From contig CALKWN010000065.1 in the NCBI GenBank assembly GCA_938004185.1, positions 434,001 through 498,000 of the forward strand: a stretch of DNA of 64,000 nt, in the 5' to 3' direction. Made by a program: the position numbers and the translations under genes. Position 1 is the stretch's first letter; every line of letters starts with the position of its first letter. The stretch is from an uncultured candidate division WWE3 bacterium (lineage in GTDB: Bacteria; Patescibacteriota; WWE3; UBA101185; UBA10185). Under the pieces are notes generated by a model that saw only the letters and a list, made by a program, of their open reading frames with translations, was not told the DNA's origin and did not search any database. This document shows, one piece after another, positions 28,535 to 37,700 of this stretch.

Positions 28535-28825
28535 TTATTCCTTGGGCATTATATCAATTGTCTGACCTTCTTTTAGCTTAACTATAATTTTCTTCCATTT
28601 AGCTCTGCCTGAAAATCTTCTGGTGCCTGAAACTCTCCTGGGTTTTCCGGGCATCACAATACTTTTTGCAGATACTACGTTAACTTTGTACATTTTTTCG
28701 ATTTCTTTTGCTACTGATTCCTTGTTCGCCGTCATCGCTACTTTAAAGGTGTAGAAACCGTCATTAGCCTGAGCATAGGTTTTTTCCGTAACTAATGGTT
28801 TGTATACTATGTTATTTAATCTCAT
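28535..28825 (-). CDS. rplW: 50S ribosomal protein L23
   Basis: 96 residues. KPLVTEKTYAQANDGFYTF at the start, then VSAKSIVMPGKPRRVSGTRR. At the tunnel exit, where SRP and trigger factor dock. Overlaps rplD by 4 nt. Confidence 0.95.
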   Translation of the reverse strand: MRLNNIVYKPLVTEKTYAQANDGFYTFKVAMTANKESVAKEIEKMYKVNVVSAKSIVMPGKPRRVSGTRRFSGRAKWKKIIVKLKEGQTIDIMPKE

Positions 28826-29445
28826 TTTCCGAACCTTTCATTAATATCCAAAACTGCGTCCTTATGGAATAAGACGGTTTTTGCAGATACTAAATCAAAA
28901 GGATTGAGCGAGCCCGAAAAAGCGGCTCTTACCCCTTTTAGGTTTGACAGACTTTTCATTACCTTCTCGTCTCTATCTTTCCATACATACAAAACAGGAG
29001 AGTCTGTCTTAAGATTCTTTAAAACTTCGACCATTTTAGAAGCGGAGATCTTTTCCAAGTCTAAATCCTTTATTACCAACATTGTTCCGGTCGTCTCTTT
29101 TAATGAAAGTGCAGATACCATTGCGAGCTTCTTCATCTTCTTAGGCATTTTCAAATTCCAATCTTTCGGAAGCGGTCCGTGAGTAACTCCTCCGTGCACC
29201 CAAATAGGACTTCTTGAAGATCCTGCTCTTGCTCTTCCGGTTCCTTTCTGTCTCCAGGGTTTGGCTCCTCCGCCTGACACTTCTCCTCTTGTTTTCACTT
29301 TAGAAGTACCGGTTCTTTGATTTGTAGTGTAAACCCTTATGTACTGAGTCAACACACTCTCATTAGGCTCAACTTTAAAAACCTCATCTTTAAGAGTTAT
29401 TTCTTCTACTTTATTTCCCTTATTGTCTATAACCTGCTTTTTCAT
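28822..29445 (-). CDS. rplD: 50S ribosomal protein L4
   Basis: 207 residues. The tunnel loop reads TRGEVSGGGAKPWRQKGTGR, followed by RAGSSRSPIWVHGG. L4 represses its own operon in some bacteria by binding the leader, which makes the structured rpsJ-rplC gap just upstream of interest. Confidence 0.96.
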   Translation of the reverse strand: MKKQVIDNKGNKVEEITLKDEVFKVEPNESVLTQYIRVYTTNQRTGTSKVKTRGEVSGGGAKPWRQKGTGRARAGSSRSPIWVHGGVTHGPLPKDWNLKMPKKMKKLAMVSALSLKETTGTMLVIKDLDLEKISASKMVEVLKNLKTDSPVLYVWKDRDEKVMKSLSNLKGVRAAFSGSLNPFDLVSAKTVLFHKDAVLDINERFGK

Positions 29446-29447
29446 AA

Positions 29448-29876
29448 TTACTTAATTTCAATTACAACTTTAGAATTTCTGGCACCGGGAACCGGTCCTG
29501 AAACCATAAGCTGTTTCTCTTCAGGCATTACCCTGACAATTTTTAAACCCTTAACGGTGACCTTTTCGCCGCCCAATCTTCCTGCCATTTTCTTACCTTT
29601 TCTTACTCTGCCGGGTGTCTGACTTCCTATGGAACCTCCGGATCTGGGTTTTGTACTCTGACCTCTTGTAGCCATCTCACCTGCAAAATGCCATTTTTTC
29701 ATCACACCTGCAAAACCTTTTCCTTTAGAAGTCCCAACTACATATACAGGTTTGTTTTCCATATCTGCCGTCAAATCAGTCTCAACTTTCCCTATTACAG
29801 TTACAGGAATTACCTTTCCCGTATCGAGAAAAATCTGGCTCATGTTAAGTTTTATTCCTTTTATCTTTTCGCTCAT
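29448..29876 (-). CDS. rplC: 50S ribosomal protein L3, internally shortened
   Basis: 142 residues, against about 205-210 in most bacteria. The start (KGIKLNMSQIFLDTGKVIPV) and the second half (GTSKGKGFAGVMKKWHF, GSIGSQTPGRVRKGKKMAG) align well with L3. Between IPVTVI and GTSKGKG only about 20 residues remain, so some 65 residues of the globular beta-barrel part are absent while the long extension toward the peptidyl-transferase centre is kept. No Shine-Dalgarno site: the bases before ATG are the U-run of a terminator-like hairpin. Confidence 0.93.
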   Translation of the reverse strand: MSEKIKGIKLNMSQIFLDTGKVIPVTVIGKVETDLTADMENKPVYVVGTSKGKGFAGVMKKWHFAGEMATRGQSTKPRSGGSIGSQTPGRVRKGKKMAGRLGGEKVTVKGLKIVRVMPEEKQLMVSGPVPGARNSKVVIEIK

Positions 29877-30043
29877 GACAAAAAATTAGCGCCCAAGGGG
29901 CGCCTGCCTAATTAACCCTTGTTTATAAAAATTACTTGTGCCGGATATCCCGGCTTGTTTTAGTCTGTTGCAGCATTAGGCGTCTTATACTACCTTAAAA
30001 CACGGCAAAAATCTATACTTTTTGCCGTACCTGACCAAAAACC
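29877..30043 (-). promoter_or_regulatory. structured rpsJ-rplC intergenic leader with possible attenuator
   Basis: 167 nt, long for this operon. On the minus strand, in order: a perfect 10-bp hairpin (30002-30028, ACGGCAAAAA stem, 7-nt loop); a 5-bp GCCGG hairpin (29940-29954) enclosed by a 7-bp long-range pairing of 29975-29981 with 29906-29912 (GCCUAAU/AUUAGGC); then a GCGCCC/GGGCGC hairpin (29889-29903) followed by UAAUUUUUU and, 3 nt later, the rplC start. This order resembles a ribosomal-protein leader with an attenuator. No named family recognised. Confidence 0.55.
29881..29903 (-). terminator. terminator-like hairpin abutting the rplC start
   Basis: GCGCCC-CUU-GGGCGC perfect 6-bp stem, then UAAUUUUUU. 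It has the form of an intrinsic terminator but lies within an operon, 8 nt before ATG counting from the U-run, so conditional read-through is more likely than simple termination. Seen directly; function inferred. Confidence 0.5.
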
Positions 30044-30364
30044 TTACATCTTCATTGTGATACCCACACCTGCAGGCAAACTCAGTTTTGACAGGCTTTC
30101 TACAGTCTGTGCCGTAGGATTGAGAACATCGACAACTCTTTTATGTGTTCGAAGCTCGAACTGCTCTCTAGATCTTTTATCGATATGCGGCCCTCTAATA
30201 ACAGTAAACTTCTCTATTCTGGTAGGAAGGGGCACGGGACCGATAACTTTTGCGCCCGTTCTAATAGCGGTATCAACAATCTTAGAACAGCTAAGATCTA
30301 TTATCCTGCTGTCATAAGAGTTTAGCTTTATTCTGATTTTTGTTTCTTTTTGTGCTTTAGACAT
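30044..30364 (-). CDS. rpsJ: 30S ribosomal protein S10
   Basis: 106 residues. IRIKLNSYDSRIIDLSCSKI and IRGPHIDKRSREQFELRTHK are S10 signatures. Normally first gene of the S10 operon; here it follows tuf after 60 nt and is parted from rplC by a structured gap. S10 is also the transcription antitermination factor NusE. Confidence 0.97.
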   Translation of the reverse strand: MSKAQKETKIRIKLNSYDSRIIDLSCSKIVDTAIRTGAKVIGPVPLPTRIEKFTVIRGPHIDKRSREQFELRTHKRVVDVLNPTAQTVESLSKLSLPAGVGITMKM

Positions 30365-30382
30365 TTACGGGCTTTCGATTAA

Positions 30383-30402
30383 GCTGCCCCTTACGGGGCA
30401 GC
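30383..30402 (-). other. GNRA-capped hairpin between tuf and rpsJ
   Basis: On the minus strand GCUGCCCC-GUAA-GGGGCAGC, a perfect 8-bp GC-rich stem with a GNRA tetraloop, about 18 nt before the rpsJ ATG. No U-run follows, so it is not an ordinary terminator. A GGGCU just before the stem and an AGCCC just before the start codon could pair instead, offering an alternative fold. Confidence 0.5.
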
Positions 30403-30424
30403 CCAAAATAACCTAAATTCCTAA

Positions 30425-31603
30425 TTATTCGTTAATCTTAGTAACAACTCCTGCTCCTACTGTATGTCCGCCTTCTCTTACAGCGAATCTGATACCTTCT
30501 TCCAAGGCAATAGGAGTAATTAGTTTTACCTTCATGTTAACCTCATCGCCGGGCATTACCATCTCAACACCTTCCGGAAGAACAATTTCTCCGGTAACGT
30601 CGGTGGTTCCGATGTAGAACTGAGGTCTGTAACCGCTAAAGAATGGTTTTTGTCTACCACCCTCTTCTTTTGAAAGGATGTAAACTTTAGCGTCGAAATC
30701 AGTATGGGGCTTGGTGCTTCCGGGTTTAACTAGCATCTGACCTCTCTCGACATCGTCTCTTTCAATACCTCTTAAGAGGATTCCGACGTTGTCTCCCGCC
30801 ATACCTTCCTGCAACTGTTTCTTGAACATTTCAACACCTGTAACAACAGATTTCTTAGTGTCTCTTATTCCGACGATCTCTACTTCCTCACCAACCTTTA
30901 CTTTACCTCTTGAAATTCTACCGGTAACAACGGTTCCTCTTCCCGATATAGTGAAAACGTCCTCAATAGGCATTGAGAAAGGTTTATCAAGTTCTCTTAC
31001 AGGAGTAGGAATAAACGAGTCTACCGCTTCCATAAGATCTTCGATACTCTTTACGTGTTCGGCATCTCCGTCAAGAGCTTTAAGTGCGGATCCTTTTATT
31101 ATAGGAGTTGTATCTCCGGGAAATCCGTACTTGGTTAACAATTCCCTTACTTCTAGCTCGACAAGATCAAGAATTTCTTTGTCCTGAACCATGTCGGTTT
31201 TATTCATGTAAACGACCATTGCGGGAACATTTACCTGTTTAGCCAACAAGATGTGCTCTCTTGTTTGAGGCATCGGGCCGTCGGGGGCGGAGACAACGAG
31301 AATTGCTCCGTCCATCTGTGCAGCTCCGGTAATCATGTTCTTAATGTAGTCGGCGTGCCCTGGAGCATCAATGTGGGCATAGTGCCTCTTGTCGGTCTCA
31401 TACTCAACGTGAGTAATGTTGATGGTAATACCTCTGGCTCTTTCTTCAGGAGCCTTATCGATATTCTCGTAGCTTAAAAATTCCGCCTGGCCTTTACCAG
31501 AAAGAACTTTTGTAATAGCCGCGGTTAAAGTGGTCTTACCGTGGTCAACGTGACCGATGGTACCGATGTTTACATGTTCTTTGTTTCTCACAAATTCGGC
31601 CAT
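30425..31603 (-). CDS. tuf: elongation factor Tu
   Basis: 392 residues. GTPase motifs GHVDHGKTTLT, RGITINITHVEY (switch I), DAPGHADY (switch II), NKTD and SALKALDGD are all present; domains 2 and 3 follow (GRGTVVTGRISRGK; FFSGYRPQFYIGTTDVTGEI). Delivers aminoacyl-tRNA to the ribosome. A ribosome site AAAGGAT precedes the start by about 10 nt. It ends the str gene group and lies 60 nt before rpsJ. Confidence 0.98.
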   Translation of the reverse strand: MAEFVRNKEHVNIGTIGHVDHGKTTLTAAITKVLSGKGQAEFLSYENIDKAPEERARGITINITHVEYETDKRHYAHIDAPGHADYIKNMITGAAQMDGAILVVSAPDGPMPQTREHILLAKQVNVPAMVVYMNKTDMVQDKEILDLVELEVRELLTKYGFPGDTTPIIKGSALKALDGDAEHVKSIEDLMEAVDSFIPTPVRELDKPFSMPIEDVFTISGRGTVVTGRISRGKVKVGEEVEIVGIRDTKKSVVTGVEMFKKQLQEGMAGDNVGILLRGIERDDVERGQMLVKPGSTKPHTDFDAKVYILSKEEGGRQKPFFSGYRPQFYIGTTDVTGEIVLPEGVEMVMPGDEVNMKVKLITPIALEEGIRFAVREGGHTVGAGVVTKINE

Positions 31604-31651
31604 GTTAAATTAAATCCTTTCAAATTTTTATAAATTAATACTTAGTTGTTT

Positions 31652-31679
31652 ATACTAAAGTTAGACAACTGCTAGTTAA
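31652..31679 (-). promoter_or_regulatory. possible tuf promoter in the fusA-tuf gap
   Basis: On the minus strand TTAACT (31679-31674), 16 nt spacer, TAGTAT (31657-31652), about 48 nt before tuf. The 141-nt gap (31604-31744) otherwise shows a weak GGGCA/UGCCC hairpin just after fusA. An extra promoter for tuf is common in bacteria; this one is only a match to consensus. Confidence 0.33.
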
Positions 31680-31744
31680 CCAGATTAATACCTAAAAATC
31701 AAGCATTTTCAGGGCACAAGGAACTTATGCCCGGAAGGTAAAAA

Positions 31745-33829
31745 TTACTTCCTGCTCGTCTTTGCTAACTCAGCTGCAATATTTGCCGGAACTTCCTCGT
31801 AATGGCTTGGTTCCATAGCAAAAGATGCCCTTCCCTGAGTCATGCCCCTAAGTTCAGTCGCATATCCGAACATTTCGGACAGCGGGACTGTGGCTGTAAT
31901 AACTCTGGCATTTCCGCGCTGTTCTGTACCTTCAATCTTTCCTCTCTTTGAAGAAAGATTCCCTATGACATCTCCCATGAAATCATCGGGTGTAACAACC
32001 TCTATTTTCATTATCGGTTCTATCATGAAGGAATCAGCAGATCTTTGAGCATCGCGCATAGCCTCGATAGCAGCCATCTTAAATGCCATCTCTGAAGAGT
32101 CTACTTCGTGAAAGGATCCGTCATGCAGTGTTACACGTAAGTCTACCAACGGATATCCTGCAAGTACGCCGGATTCAACAGCTTCTTTAACACCTTTTTC
32201 GACAGCGGGAACATATTCTTTAGGAATCGAGCCTCCGACAAGTTTGTCGACAAATTCGAGACCTTTTCCTCTTTCCAACGGCTCGACCTTGACTACAACG
32301 TGACCGTACTGGCCTCTACCGCCTGACTGACGGATATATTTGCCCTCAACATCAACTGTCTTTCTAATAGTTTCTCTGTAAGCAACTTGAGGTTTTCCTG
32401 TGTTAACTTCGACGTTAAATTCTCTTTTCATACGATCAACAATAATTTCAAGGTGAAGTTCGCCCATACCATAAAGTACGCCCTGGCCTGTTTCCTCATC
32501 GGTTTTAATTTTTAAAGTGGGGTCTTCTTCCAAAAACTTTTTTATAGCTTCAGACATCTTGTCCCTATCAGCTTTAGATTTAGGCTCCAAAACAAGACCT
32601 ATAACGGGTTCCGCAAAACTTATAGACTCCAAAACAATAGGAAAGTCTTCAGTGCACAAAGTATCTCCTGTTACGGCATCTAAACCTACAGCTGCGCAAA
32701 TCTCTCCGGCCTTAACTTCTTTTATCTCTTCCCTATGGTTTGCGTGCATCAAGAGGATTCGTCCTAATCTTTCTTTTCTGTCTTTAGTTGAGTTGTAAAT
32801 ATACGAACCTGAAGATATTTTACCCGAGTAAACTCTTACGTAAGTAAGACGCCCAACATAAGGATCGGTTTGAACCTTAAATGCTAACGCAACAAAAGGC
32901 CCGGTTTCATCATGGGCTAGCTGTATAGGATCGCCTGAAGCGTGATCAAATCCCTGTGTGTCCGGTGTATCTTTAGGAGAAGGTAAGTACGCTACAACAC
33001 CGTCCAAAAGTTTCTGTATTCCCACATTAGCTAAAGATGCACCGCAGAAAACAGGGTATATTTTCGCCTGAACGGTGAGCTTTCTTATCCCGGCTTTTAT
33101 TTCTTCTACCGTAAGTTCCTCGCCATTTAAATATTTTTCGATTAACGAATCGTCACTTTCCGCCACTTTTTCCACCAGCTTTTTTCTATACTCCTCGACC
33201 TTTTCAACCATGTCGGAAGGAATTTCAATTTCGCCCATTTTCTCGCCAAGATTTCCTTCGAACTTAAAGGCTTTTCTTTCAATAATGTCTATTACGGCTT
33301 TGAAATCATTTTCAATTCCGATCGGAAGCTGAACAGCCACTGCCTGAGGGGCCAGCTTTTCGTGAACAGAATCCAGAGACATATAAAAATCTCCGCCGAT
33401 TTTATCGAGTTTATTTACAAAAAATAGAAGTGGAACATGGTACTTCTGAGCCTGTCTAAAAACGGTTTCTGATTGGGGTTCTACTCCCTGCGAACCGTCC
33501 AGAATAATAACTCCTCCGTCCAAAACCCTAAGAGATCTTTCAACTTCGGCCGTAAAATCAACGTGTCCGGGAGTGTCGATAATGTTAATTCTAGTGTCAT
33601 TCCAAAAACAGGTTGTAGCGGCTGATGTAATGGTAATTCCTCTTTCCCTTTCCTGAGCCATCCAGTCCATCTGTGCAGCTCCTTCATGAACTTCGCCGAT
33701 CTTGTGTGATTTTCCTGTGTAATAAAGAATTCTTTCGGAAGTAGTAGTTTTTCCGGCATCAATATGGGCAATTATCCCTATATTTCTAATTTTCTCTAAA
33801 GGGTAGTTTTTGTTTGATGTTTCGGCCAT
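31745..33829 (-). CDS. fusA: elongation factor G
   Basis: 694 residues, standard length. G-domain motifs AHIDAGKTTTSERILYYTGK, RGITITSAAT, DTPGHVDFT and NKLDKIGGD; domain IV ends in the usual GMTQGRASFAMEPSHYEEVP. Translocase of the ribosome, also acts in recycling with RRF. 34 nt after rpsG; a TATAAA stands 5 nt before the ATG but the gene is inside an operon, so I do not call a promoter. Confidence 0.98.
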   Translation of the reverse strand: MAETSNKNYPLEKIRNIGIIAHIDAGKTTTSERILYYTGKSHKIGEVHEGAAQMDWMAQERERGITITSAATTCFWNDTRINIIDTPGHVDFTAEVERSLRVLDGGVIILDGSQGVEPQSETVFRQAQKYHVPLLFFVNKLDKIGGDFYMSLDSVHEKLAPQAVAVQLPIGIENDFKAVIDIIERKAFKFEGNLGEKMGEIEIPSDMVEKVEEYRKKLVEKVAESDDSLIEKYLNGEELTVEEIKAGIRKLTVQAKIYPVFCGASLANVGIQKLLDGVVAYLPSPKDTPDTQGFDHASGDPIQLAHDETGPFVALAFKVQTDPYVGRLTYVRVYSGKISSGSYIYNSTKDRKERLGRILLMHANHREEIKEVKAGEICAAVGLDAVTGDTLCTEDFPIVLESISFAEPVIGLVLEPKSKADRDKMSEAIKKFLEEDPTLKIKTDEETGQGVLYGMGELHLEIIVDRMKREFNVEVNTGKPQVAYRETIRKTVDVEGKYIRQSGGRGQYGHVVVKVEPLERGKGLEFVDKLVGGSIPKEYVPAVEKGVKEAVESGVLAGYPLVDLRVTLHDGSFHEVDSSEMAFKMAAIEAMRDAQRSADSFMIEPIMKIEVVTPDDFMGDVIGNLSSKRGKIEGTEQRGNARVITATVPLSEMFGYATELRGMTQGRASFAMEPSHYEEVPANIAAELAKTSRK

Positions 33830-33863
33830 AGTTATTTATAGAAAGGGGATTTGAAATTATTAC

Positions 33864-34331
33864 TTATCTCCTGGCAAAATGTGCGAACGCCCTGTTGGCT
33901 TCAGCCATTCTGTGGGTATCATCACGCTTTTTGATTGCGTCCCCAATACTTTGATACGCATTGTTAAGTTCCTCGTAAAGCTTTTGATCCATGGGCTTAC
34001 CTTTTTTGTTTCTTGCGGTTGAAATTATCCATCTCAACGCAAGGGCCTCAGATCTTTCGTGCTTTAGAGGCATAGGAACCTGATAAGTAGCACCGCCCAC
34101 TCTTTTGGAACGTACCTCCTGTTGAGGCATTACGTTTTTTACGGCCTGTTCAAACATTCTTAAACCTTCTTTTCTGTCTTCGTTCAAATGATCTATGGCA
34201 CCATAAACTATTGATTCAGCGGTCGACTTTTTACCGTCAAGCATTACTATGCTAATCATCTTATTAACAAGTTTTGATTTTAAAACCGGATCACCTGTCA
34301 CCGGTCTTTTCTTTGCAGGCTTTCCTCTCAT
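33864..34331 (-). CDS. rpsG: 30S ribosomal protein S7
   Basis: 155 residues. DPVLKSKLVNKMISIVMLDG, then VGGATYQVPMPLKHERSEAL and the end with ANRAFAHFARR. Overlaps rpsL by 4 nt. In E. coli S7 represses the str operon. Confidence 0.97.
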   Translation of the reverse strand: MRGKPAKKRPVTGDPVLKSKLVNKMISIVMLDGKKSTAESIVYGAIDHLNEDRKEGLRMFEQAVKNVMPQQEVRSKRVGGATYQVPMPLKHERSEALALRWIISTARNKKGKPMDQKLYEELNNAYQSIGDAIKKRDDTHRMAEANRAFAHFARR

Positions 34332-34750
34332 TTCTTAGCCTCCTTCGGTTTCTTTGTACCGTAAATTGATCTGGAAGACTTTCTGCTTTGAACTCCGGCA
34401 AGATCGAGGGTTCCCCTTACAATCGTGTATTTTACACCGGGCAAATCCTGCACTTTACCGCCCTTAACCAAAACAACTGAGTGTTCTTGCAAATTGTGGC
34501 CTTCGCCGGGAATGTATGCCGTAACCTCTTTTTTGTTGGATAATCGAACTCTAGCAGTCTTTCTCAAAGCTGAATTAGGCTTTTTAGGAGTCTGTGTCCT
34601 TACTAATAGAACAACGCCCCTTTTGAAAGGTCCCTGTCTCTTAACCGGACGCTTATTCATCGTATTAAACGACTCCTTCAACGCCCTTGTTGAGGATTTC
34701 TTACTTTTTGTTTTTCTCTTTTTTCTTAATAGTTGGTTTATAGTAGGCAT
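34328..34750 (-). CDS. rpsL: 30S ribosomal protein S12
   Basis: 140 residues from ATG 34750 (MPTINQLLRKKR), the normal S12 start, 1 nt after the rpoC stop; the in-frame start at 34768 lies inside rpoC. Decoding-centre loops TPKKPNSALRKTARVRLSNK and GEGHNLQEHSVVLVKGGKVQ are intact; the streptomycin-linked lysines are present. About 15 residues longer than E. coli S12, at both ends. Confidence 0.96.
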   Translation of the reverse strand: MPTINQLLRKKRKTKSKKSSTRALKESFNTMNKRPVKRQGPFKRGVVLLVRTQTPKKPNSALRKTARVRLSNKKEVTAYIPGEGHNLQEHSVVLVKGGKVQDLPGVKYTIVRGTLDLAGVQSRKSSRSIYGTKKPKEAKK

Positions 34751-34751
34751 A

Positions 34752-37700
34752 TTACTCCAGTCGCGCACGCTCTCCTGTCGGAATTAATCTACCAATTATC
34801 ACGTTTTCTTTCAATCCCAAAAGATAATCAACCTTACCAGAAGCCGCAGCGTCGGTCAATACGTTGCTTGTCTGAATAAATGATGCGGCCGACAAAAAAC
34901 TATCGGTATTAAGTGAAGCTCTTGTAATACCAAGCATTGTCAACTTACCTGTAGCAGGTGTTCCGCCGCTGGCGATTACTTCCTCGTTTACTTCCATGAA
35001 TTTTGCCTTAGTTATAAGCTCGCCTTCCATAAATTCGGTGTCACCGGGTTCGTCAATTTTTACGTGGTTAAACATCTGTTTTACGATGATTTCAATATGC
35101 TTATCATTTAAAGCAACACCTTGAGAAGCGTATACTTTCTGAATTTCCTCAATTATGTATCTCTTTGTCTCATCCACACCCACTGTTCTGAATAAATCGG
35201 TTAGATCCAGGTTTCCGGCGGTAAGTTTCTCGCCTTTTGCAACAATTTCGCCGTCTTTTACAATTATTTCTTCTACCGGATCTACCAGGTATTCGGCGGC
35301 GTCTTCATCACGATCAGTCGGTGAAATTACAATCTTTCTCTCATCGCCAGTTTTTATTATGTTCACGACACCTGTAACATCCGACATTAATGACAAGAAC
35401 TTAGGTGCACGTGCTTCAACAAGCTCTTCAACCCTGGGCAAACCTTGTGTAATGTCTTTTCCTGCGATACCTCCGGTGTGAAACGTTCTCATTGAAAGCT
35501 GAGTTCCGGGTTCTCCGATAGACTGTGCAGCTGCAACACCTACGGCGGTGCCCATGTTAACGAGCCTTCCTGTCATAAGATCGTTTCCGTAGCATTTAGC
35601 ACAAAGACCTCTTCTTGTTTCGCAGTGCATAGGAGATCTTATTACTATATTTTCAACACCTGCTTCTTCGATCTTAGCTACATCTTCTCTCGTGAGAAGG
35701 GTGTTTCTTTTAACTAAAGTTTTTCCTTTTACTTTTACATCTTCAGCCAGGTATCTTCCGATAACTCTGTCTGCAAATGTCTGCAAAAGAGTGCCTTCCC
35801 CGACCTTCATTACTCTTCCGCTCTTAGTACCGCAGTCATCAACTCTTACGATTACGTCCTGAGATACATCAACTAATCTTCTGGTTAGGTAACCGGCATC
35901 TGCGGTCTTTAAACCTTTGTCTACCAATCCTTTTCTTGCGCCTTTGGCACCGATAAAGTATTCGAGGGCTGACAAACCGTACTTGTAGTTACCTAGAATT
36001 GGAACTTCAACCGTCTTACCCGATGTATCTACGACTAAACCTTTCATACCGGCAACTTGTTTAACCTGATCTCTTGAGGCTCGGGTTGACCCTGATTTAA
36101 CTAAAACTTTAACCGGGTTGTCGTCATCCAGACCTTCCCATATTGCCGCATCAAGATCTGATATAACTTTGTTCCACGCATCTTCTTTAAGTCTTGAAGC
36201 CTCGGCTCTTGTTATTAATCCTCTTTTGTAGTTTGACTCTATTTCGGCAACAATTTCTTTTCCCGAGGTAATAATTTTTGCCCTTAATTCCGGAACCTGT
36301 ATGTCTGATAAGGACACCGATTGTCCGCTTATGGTTCCGTAGCGTAAACCAACATCTTTAAGATCGTCAATAAACTTAACAACAACCTCATTAGCTTCTG
36401 TTTCAAACGTTCTCTGAAGAAGAGAGTTTATCTGCTTCTTATCCATGGTGTGATTAATGTAACCGAATCTTTCAGGCACTATTTTGTTGAAAAGAAGTCT
36501 ACCGTAAGTTGTGTCCACAATATCTTCACCAATCCTGATTTTAATTTTCTGTCTTAAATCAACTTCTTTCCTTACATCAACAGCATGCATCAACTCATCT
36601 TCGTCTGAAAAAACTCTCTCAAACATAGGAAGTTTTTCATCAACTGAGGTAATGTAATAAACACCGAAAAGCATGATCTTTGTAGGAACGGATATCGGAG
36701 AACCGTTTGAAGGATTCAAAAGATTGTTTGTTGATATCATCGTTGTTTTTGCTTCTTCTATAGCTTTTTCGGATAAAGGTACGTGAACAGCCATCTGGTC
36801 TCCGTCAAAGTCGGCGTTGTATCCCGAACATACGCAAAGATGAAGCTTTATGGAGTTTCCTTCTACTAGTTTTGGGTAGAAAGCTTGAATACCTAATCTC
36901 CACAATGTAGGTGCACGGTTTAAGAGCACCGGGTGATCCTGAACTACTTCTTCAAGAATATCCCAAACTTCGGGAACTCTGGATTCAAGATAATATTTAG
37001 CGCTCTTTACATTAGGTGCGTAGCCCCTTGCAAGAATTTCTCTTAACACCATGGGCTTGAACAACTCCAAAGCCATGTCTTTAGGCAAACCGCACTCATT
37101 AAGTTTCAGGTTAGGTCCGTTAATAATAACTGCTCTACCGGAGTAATCTACTCTTTTTCCTAATAGATTAAGACGGAATATTCCTTGTTTTCCCTTTATC
37201 ATATCCGCAAGGGATCTAAGTTCTTTTTTACCTCTTGTTACTCTTGTTTTTTGTCTCTGTTTGGAGGCATCAAATAGGGCGTCTACCGATTCCTGCAACA
37301 TTCTTTTTTCGTTTCTAACGATAATTTCAGGAGCACCGAGACCGAGTAATCTCGAAAGTCGGTTGTTTCTATTTATTAATCTCCTATATAAGTCATTCAG
37401 GTCCGAGCTTGCGAATCTTCCACCCTCGAGCTGAACCATAGGACGGAGATCCGGAGGTATTACCGGAATAACTTCCATTATCATCCTATCGGGTGAGATT
37501 CCCGCTTTTCTAAACTGTTCTATAACTTTAAGTCTTTTTGCTAATCTCTGAGCCTTCTGACCTTTTGAATTGTTTAACTCTTGCCTGAGTTTTTCCGAAA
37601 GATCATTAAGATCCATTCCTTTTAGAATGTTTTGAAGAGCTTCGGCACCGATTTCAAGTTTTGCAAAAACATCAAGATAATTCACCAGCTGAACATATTC

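Noticed and set aside
30383..30402. tuf-rpsJ hairpin as intrinsic terminator
   Set aside because: No U-run follows the stem on the transcribed strand; kept as a regulatory hairpin.
33481..33771. Second minus-strand frame inside fusA
   Set aside because: Shifted-frame shadow of a fully conserved EF-G G-domain.
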